Shown: one piece after another, positions 7,248 to 10,632 of the stretch
Layout of the letters: each line of letters begins with the position of its first letter
Position numbering within the stretch: the stretch's first letter is position 1
Assembly: GCA_946623775.1 (NCBI GenBank)
Contig: CAMORJ010000051.1
Span: forward strand, 1 to 10,632
Reading direction: 5' to 3'
Length of the DNA: 10,632 bases
Source: an uncultured Bacillota bacterium
Lineage (GTDB): Bacteria > Bacillota_I > Bacilli_A > RFN20 > CAG-826
The notes under the pieces: model-generated
Told to the model about the DNA's origin: nothing
What the model saw: only the letters and a program-made list of their open reading frames with translations
Database searches by the model: none
Made by a program: the position numbers and the translations under genes

Positions 7248-7926
7248 ATCCGTTATATTCCACCCAATTAGAGCAGGAATAGGTATAAATGTCGGCCGTG
7301 CAGGTGATGTCCTCGGTCTTGTTGTAAATGCGGCCGGGATCGCTTTGGGATTTGTTTGCCCAGTCAGGGGTGGTCGTTCCGGCGGCGCAGCGGACAAGCA
7401 AGAAGCCGGTCAATGCCTCGGCGACCTTGAACGTGGCGGAGGTGTCGCTTGTATAATTCAAAGACTTCCAGCTTCCGGAATCGGACGGGCTCCAAGCCCA
7501 AGCGAAGATGACGCAATCGTTATTCTTCACCCAAGTCGGCATGCCATTGATGGTATACGTGATGCTTTCTTCCGCGGGGGTCGACGCCGATATTCCGGTC
7601 GCGGGATCGGAAGAAGTGGAAGTCACGACTGGTCCAGACCCTGCAGTCCAACCAGCGTAAAGCGTCCAGTTCGCCGTGATGGTCGTTTCGAAAGAGAATG
7701 GCGTGACGGCCGCTTCGTCTTTGAACCAACCAACGAATTTATAACCCTCGTATACAGGGTCGGTGGGCTTGCTTGCTTTGTTGCCATTGCGGACGAGCTG
7801 GGCAGGGACGTCGGATCCTCCGCGCGAGTCGAACTCGACTTGCCAAATTACGGGCGTGTCAGCGCCGCAGGAGCAAAGCATCAAAGCGCTTAAAGCAAGG
7901 ATTGCGCAAGAATTCCTTCTTTTCAT
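7246..7926 (-). CDS. Small surface lipoprotein with InlB-type repeat, probable glycan-binding partner of the amylase
   Basis: A 226-residue lipoprotein: a short basic signal peptide with lipobox LCSC (Cys20), then a classic InlB-type (Listeria-Bacteroides) repeat at about 28-93, with VEFDSRGG, YKFVGWFKD and WTLYAGW. A Ser/Thr/Pro-rich linker follows (about 95-120). A C-terminal module of about 100 residues (121-226) is rich in Trp and Tyr (TYTINGMPTW, IFAWAWSPSD, GFLLVRCAAG). I do not recognise this module with certainty; its aromatic content and the next gene suggest a small starch-binding beta-sandwich of the CBM25/26 kind. It carries no enzyme motifs. The ATG at 7926 has AAAGGAG 4 nt upstream. 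The gene is separated by 14 nt from the amylase gene downstream, so the two should be co-transcribed. A role as glucan-capturing partner is inferred from context. Confidence 0.85.
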   Translation of the reverse strand: MKRRNSCAILALSALMLCSCGADTPVIWQVEFDSRGGSDVPAQLVRNGNKASKPTDPVYEGYKFVGWFKDEAAVTPFSFETTITANWTLYAGWTAGSGPVVTSTSSDPATGISASTPAEESITYTINGMPTWVKNNDCVIFAWAWSPSDSGSWKSLNYTSDTSATFKVAEALTGFLLVRCAAGTTTPDWANKSQSDPGRIYNKTEDITCTADIYTYSCSNWVEYNG

Positions 7927-7930
7927 AAGT

Positions 7931-7937
7931 CTCCTTT
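7931..7937 (-). promoter_or_regulatory. Ribosome binding site of the small lipoprotein gene
   Basis: AAAGGAG on the minus strand, 4 nt before the ATG at 7926. The spacing is a little short, but no other in-frame start nearby fits the signal peptide better. Confidence 0.75.
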
Positions 7938-7943
7938 ATTTTT

Positions 7944-7955
7944 CCGCCGAAGCGG
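7944..7955 (-). other. CCGC-UUCG-GCGG hairpin in the amylase operon leader
   Basis: In the predicted 38-nt leader the minus strand reads CCGC, TTCG, GCGG: a 4-bp all-GC stem with the very stable UUCG tetraloop, 6 nt before the ribosome binding site. It may stabilise the 5' end of the message. It is too short, and lacks a following T-run, to be a terminator. Confidence 0.5.
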
Positions 7956-7970
7956 TTTTCTATTAAGAAA

Positions 7971-7998
7971 ATTATAGTCAAAGCCATTTCAAAGACAA
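7971..7998 (-). promoter_or_regulatory. Predicted sigma-A promoter of the lipoprotein-amylase operon
   Basis: On the minus strand, TTGTCT (complement of 7993-7998) and a perfect TATAAT (complement of 7971-7976) are separated by 16 bp. The start point would be near 7964. The -35 box is weak and overlaps one arm of an inverted repeat, which suits a regulated promoter. Confidence 0.65.
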
Positions 7999-8021
7999 AG
8001 GGCACTTTGAAAATCTTTCAA
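7978..8021. promoter_or_regulatory. Cluster of TTTCAAAG-type half-sites at the amylase promoter, possible operator
   Basis: TTTCAAAG (7987-7994) and its exact complement CTTTGAAA (8005-8012) form an inverted repeat with a 10-bp spacer. The second arm also pairs with TTTCAA (8016-8021), giving TTGAAA-ATC-TTTCAA. A further TCAAAG at 7978-7983 lies 11 bp from the TCAAAG at 7989-7994, in direct orientation. The sites run from between the -35 and -10 boxes to upstream of the -35 box. It does not match the CcpA cre consensus. The binding protein is unknown. Confidence 0.45.
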
Positions 8022-8041
8022 CACGGCTCGCGTTTCCACGT

Positions 8042-8096
8042 GCGGTGTTGTTGGGACTTGCTCATCCATAATCATGTTTACATCCAACAACGCTGC
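8042..8096. repeat. Long-spaced inverted repeat upstream of the ATPase promoter
   Basis: GTTGTTGG (8047-8054) and CCAACAAC (8084-8091) are perfect complements, and extending outward gives 11 of 13 matching positions (8042-8054 with 8084-8096). The spacer is 29 bp and holds a small palindrome, ATGT-TT-ACAT (8074-8083). The right arm covers the place where a -35 box would sit. It could be a paired operator; it could also be chance. Confidence 0.4.
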
Positions 8097-8102
8097 TTTG
8101 TT

Positions 8103-8111
8103 TGCTATACT
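8103..8111 (+). promoter_or_regulatory. Predicted extended -10 promoter of the P-type ATPase gene, nearly leaderless
   Basis: TG-C-TATACT at 8103-8111 is an extended -10 element, and no good -35 box is found at normal spacing (TTTACA at 8077-8082 is 23 bp away). Start of transcription near 8118 would leave only about 3 nt before the ATG at 8121, where no Shine-Dalgarno sequence is present. Confidence 0.5.
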
Positions 8112-8120
8112 TTTTCCGCA

Positions 8121-10556
8121 ATGGATCGCTTAGATATTGGGGAAATGCAGGGTTTATCAACCGAAGAAGCCCGTAGATTAACAGAACAAGGGCTAGCCAA
8201 CCGCCCTAAGAAATTCAAATCCAAAGGCCATCTCCAAATCGTTTTGGAGTCCTTTTTCACCTTCTTCAACATCATCTTGTATGCCTTGGCGATCGTCTTC
8301 TTGATCGTCCAGCTTTGCGTTCCGGAAGGCCTTCAATATGTGCCGATCAGCAAATACGCTTTCTTGGGCATCATTCTGCTGAATGCGGCGAGCTCCATCA
8401 TCTCTCAGGAAGCGTCGAAGCATGTCATCGAGAAAATGAAATTGGTGACCGAGGAATCCGTCATCGTCATCCGCGACGGGATAGAAGTGAAAATGCCTCC
8501 CAGGGATATCGTGCTTGGCGACATCGTTAAGCTCATCCGTGGGAATGGCGTGGCATTCGATGGAACCGTAATGCAAGGAACGCTGCTTGCAAACGAAAGC
8601 AACCTTACCGGCGAGTCCGACCCAATCAAAAAAGAGCCAGGCGCCACAGTGCTTTCCGGTTCGTTCGTCATTGCTGGCGAGGCTTATATCAAAGTCGAGA
8701 AAGTCGGTGACTCCACTTATATCTCCTCCATCGAAAGAAGGGTCGGCGGAATCAAAAAGAAGAAATCGCGCCTCATTCAGGACATCTACCGTTTGATTAA
8801 GATATTGCTTATCTTCATCGTGCCTGCCGTATTGGCGACCCTCATAAAGCAGTGGTATATCGGAAAAGACGGCGTCCATTGGGTCGCCAATTTCAATATG
8901 CTGACAAAATCCGCGACGGTGCTTGTCGGCATGATTCCGATCGGCATGCTTTTGCTTACCTCCATCACGCTTTCCAAATCCATCATCAGCCTATACAAAA
9001 AGCACACGATGGTTCAGGAACTCTATGCGATTGAAAACCTTTCGAGAATCGATACGCTGTGCCTTGATAAAACCGGAACTCTGACGACTCAGAATTTCAT
9101 ATTGGAAGACGTGATAATGAATACACGTATCGATTCTTTTGACGAATTGATGTCTTCCTTCATCAGCGCCCAAGCAGACTTAAACCAAACGCTTCTCGCA
9201 TTGAAAGCACGCTACAGCGGCGAGGCTAAATTCAAGGCAAAAGAAGCCATTCCTTTCTCTTCCGAAACGAAATCGAGCGCGGTCATTTTCGAAGATGGCC
9301 GAAAAGTGGTTTTGGGCGCGCCCGAATTCATTTTCTCCGATTGCCCCGAACTAGAAGAAGCGAAGGAATATGCATCAAAAGGGTACCGTACGCTTGGGCT
9401 GACCATCGACGGCAAACCCGCGGCTCTGTTCTTGCTGAAAGACGAAAAGAGAAAGAACATCGAATCCACCCTTAAGTATTTCTGCGAGCTTGGCGTCGAG
9501 ATCAAAATCATTTCAGGCGACAACCCCTTAACCGTTTCTGCAGTCGCAGCCGATTGCGGAGTGCCCCATTCGGAAAACTATATTTCGATGGAGAACGTAC
9601 CCGATGAGCAAATCAAAGAGGTTGCTCTCAAATATTCCATCTTCGGCCGCGTATCCCCAAACCAAAAGCAGATGCTCATCGCCGCCATGCAGGAAAGCGG
9701 CAGGGCGGTCGGCTATGTTGGCGATGGCGTCAACGACACCCAATCCCTTAGGCAAGCGGATTGCTCCATCGCGTTTGCCAGCGGCGCCGATTCCACAAAA
9801 GCCATTTCCGATGTCGTGCTTTTGGATGATGATTTCGCTTCCCTCCCCCAGGTCGTTCAGGAAGGCAGAAGAGTCGTCAAAAACATACAGCGTTCCATTC
9901 TTTTGTTCTTATCCAAGTCTTTGTTCATCGGCTTGTTCTCATTGCTGTCCTGCTTCTTGAAAGATGGCTTGCCGATCGAAATCGAGGCGATATATGTATA
10001 CGAATTCGTCGTCATCGCCGTTTGCGGCTTTTTGCTCTCGATTGAGAACAACAAACCCGAGACAGCCAAACCGAACTTCATCAAACGCGTCCTCATAAAA
10101 GCGTTCACTTATGGGCTGCTTCTGACATGCGGCGTATTCGTTCCCTTGATTCTCGATAACTTCTTGGACATGCCCAATTCCATCTACTTGATTCCGGTTT
10201 TCATCTCCATCTCGGGTGTTGTCATTTTGTTTGATATCGCTAGGCCGATTCGCGGCTATACATTGATGGTTTTGCTCGTTGGGGCATTTGGCTCGGCGTT
10301 CTTGCTTCTGATGCTTCCCAATGTCCTGCTTAACCCAAATTACCTGAAATCCGCCACAAGCGTTGGCGAGCAGATTCAGCGTTTCAAGGATGCGTTCTTT
10401 AATCTCGGCATCTATGGCCAAATGAATCGAACCGAAATCTGGGTTCTGATTGGTTATTTCGTGCTTGCTCCCTTGATTTATTTTGGCATCGACAAAGGCG
10501 TCCTTGCGCTGAAGAACCTCATCCTCAAGAAAAAGGAAAAATCCCTTTCGGAATAA
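8121..10556 (+). CDS. P-type ATPase, CtpE-like branch (cation-translocating, specificity uncertain)
   Basis: An integral membrane pump that couples ATP hydrolysis to ion movement. The 811 residues show: M1 and M2 at about 47-65 and 78-96; the actuator domain with TGES (163-166); M3 and M4 at about 226-285; the phosphorylation motif DKTGTLT (Asp316); a reduced nucleotide-binding domain with LGAPE in place of KGAPE; SGDN; and GDGVND (534-539). About six more membrane segments follow from about 591, ten in all. There is no N-terminal metal-binding domain and no CPC motif, so it is not a heavy-metal pump. LGAPE and the GMIPxGxxLLTS shape of M4 resemble mycobacterial CtpE, linked to calcium uptake, but the M4 residue usually Glu in that family is Ile274 here. 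An upstream in-frame TTG at 8007 would add 38 unconserved residues, so ATG 8121 is preferred. The gene is single, divergent from the amylase operon, and closed by a terminator. Confidence 0.92.
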   Translation: MDRLDIGEMQGLSTEEARRLTEQGLANRPKKFKSKGHLQIVLESFFTFFNIILYALAIVFLIVQLCVPEGLQYVPISKYAFLGIILLNAASSIISQEASKHVIEKMKLVTEESVIVIRDGIEVKMPPRDIVLGDIVKLIRGNGVAFDGTVMQGTLLANESNLTGESDPIKKEPGATVLSGSFVIAGEAYIKVEKVGDSTYISSIERRVGGIKKKKSRLIQDIYRLIKILLIFIVPAVLATLIKQWYIGKDGVHWVANFNMLTKSATVLVGMIPIGMLLLTSITLSKSIISLYKKHTMVQELYAIENLSRIDTLCLDKTGTLTTQNFILEDVIMNTRIDSFDELMSSFISAQADLNQTLLALKARYSGEAKFKAKEAIPFSSETKSSAVIFEDGRKVVLGAPEFIFSDCPELEEAKEYASKGYRTLGLTIDGKPAALFLLKDEKRKNIESTLKYFCELGVEIKIISGDNPLTVSAVAADCGVPHSENYISMENVPDEQIKEVALKYSIFGRVSPNQKQMLIAAMQESGRAVGYVGDGVNDTQSLRQADCSIAFASGADSTKAISDVVLLDDDFASLPQVVQEGRRVVKNIQRSILLFLSKSLFIGLFSLLSCFLKDGLPIEIEAIYVYEFVVIAVCGFLLSIENNKPETAKPNFIKRVLIKAFTYGLLLTCGVFVPLILDNFLDMPNSIYLIPVFISISGVVILFDIARPIRGYTLMVLLVGAFGSAFLLLMLPNVLLNPNYLKSATSVGEQIQRFKDAFFNLGIYGQMNRTEIWVLIGYFVLAPLIYFGIDKGVLALKNLILKKKEKSLSE

Positions 10557-10565
10557 AGCCAATAG

Positions 10566-10596
10566 AAAAGACCTCAGGGGCTAACTGAGGTCTTTT
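10566..10596 (+). terminator. Strong intrinsic terminator of the ATPase gene, probably bidirectional
   Basis: A perfect 12-bp stem (arms 10566-10577 and 10585-10596, AAAAGACCTCAG with its complement) with a 7-nt loop, starting 10 nt after the ATPase stop. The stem ends in TTTT on either strand, so it could end transcription from both sides, which fits a convergent gene beyond it. Confidence 0.85.
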
Positions 10597-10609
10597 GGCA
10601 TATATGGAT

Positions 10610-10632
10610 TTAGTTGGCGGGAACGACGTTTT
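10610..10632 (-). CDS. Possible C-terminal end of a convergent minus-strand gene (partial)
   Basis: Read on the minus strand, the last bases of the window encode N-V-V-P-A-N and then TAA (complement of 10610-10612). The stop lies 13 nt from the bidirectional-looking hairpin, which is the spacing expected for a gene ending there. Six residues are too few to name a product, and a chance open frame cannot be excluded. Confidence 0.35.

Noticed and set aside
7237..7893. Plus-strand open frame of 218 codons antisense to the small lipoprotein
   Set aside because: The minus-strand frame has a signal peptide, lipobox and InlB-type repeat; the plus-strand product is low-complexity, rich in Arg and Gly, and resembles no protein.
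7978..8021. CcpA catabolite-response element (cre) at the amylase promoter
   Set aside because: The repeats lack the central CG and the spacing of the cre consensus; a different regulator is more likely.
8007..8120. N-terminal extension of the ATPase from a TTG at 8007
   Set aside because: The 38 extra residues do not look like part of any ATPase, and the region contains the predicted promoter and inverted repeats.
7927..8120. Riboswitch (for example of the metal-sensing yybP-ykoY class) before the ATPase gene
   Set aside because: No conserved riboswitch core was recognised, and the best promoter lies downstream of the structured region, so it is probably not transcribed with the ATPase.
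8193..8879. Minus-strand open frame of 228 codons inside the ATPase gene
   Set aside because: It lies fully antisense to a gene with complete family motifs, has no ribosome binding site or recognisable domain, and its length reflects the codon bias of the real gene.
1..10632. Mycoplasma-type genetic code (TGA read as Trp)
   Set aside because: TGA ends the genes at 999 and 4350 at natural C-termini, and tryptophans in the proteins are encoded by TGG.
1..10632. CRISPR arrays, insertion sequences, tRNA genes or phage genes
   Set aside because: No regularly spaced direct repeats, transposase or integrase motifs, cloverleaf-like sequences or structural phage genes were found on either strand.

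Overview
The window looks like a chromosomal segment from a low-to-mid GC Bacillota (Firmicutes), probably an uncultured or gut-type lineage in or near the Erysipelotrichia and Mollicutes-related Bacilli. The reasons are a CIRCE heat-shock operator, AAGGAG-type ribosome binding sites, an RHH-WYL regulator of a kind I associate with gut Firmicutes, and surface lipoproteins carrying InlB-type (Listeria-Bacteroides) repeats. TGA is used as a stop codon at the ends of two genes, so the ordinary bacterial code applies, not the Mycoplasma code. The taxonomic placement is inference; no rRNA or marker gene is present.

Layout. (1) 1-999, + strand: the 3' part, probably all but the start codon, of an RHH-WYL type regulator. 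(2) 1053-2981, - strand: the Hsp90 chaperone htpG, with its own terminator (1001-1035) and a CIRCE operator for HrcA (3026-3052) lying over its predicted promoter. (3) 3121-4350, + strand, divergent from htpG: a lipoprotein of the endonuclease/exonuclease/phosphatase (EEP) superfamily, predicted to be transcribed from its own start codon. (4) 4409-7926, - strand: a two-gene operon, read from high to low coordinates. It encodes a small lipoprotein with an InlB-type repeat and then a 940-residue lipoprotein alpha-amylase-family enzyme (GH13) with an InlB-type repeat and a pullulanase-associated (CBM41-like) domain. A strong hairpin (4365-4399) separates it from the convergent EEP gene. (5) 8121-10556, + strand, divergent from the amylase operon: an 811-residue P-type ATPase of the CtpE-like branch, followed by a strong hairpin terminator (10566-10596). 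(6) The last bases may be the 3' end of a convergent minus-strand gene.

How the parts work together. Each transcription unit is independent, and most gene borders are divergent promoters or convergent terminators. The only clear pathway unit is the starch operon, which gives the cell a membrane-anchored glycan-binding protein and a membrane-anchored glucan hydrolase. The 194-bp divergent region 7927-8120 is the richest in regulatory-looking structure: TTTCAAAG-type half-sites over the amylase promoter and a separate long-spaced inverted repeat before the ATPase promoter. No mobile element, CRISPR array, tRNA or rRNA was seen. I found no convincing new multi-gene system; the most interesting items are the lipoprotein amylase pair and its operator-like repeats, the CIRCE control of htpG, and the nearly leaderless promoters.
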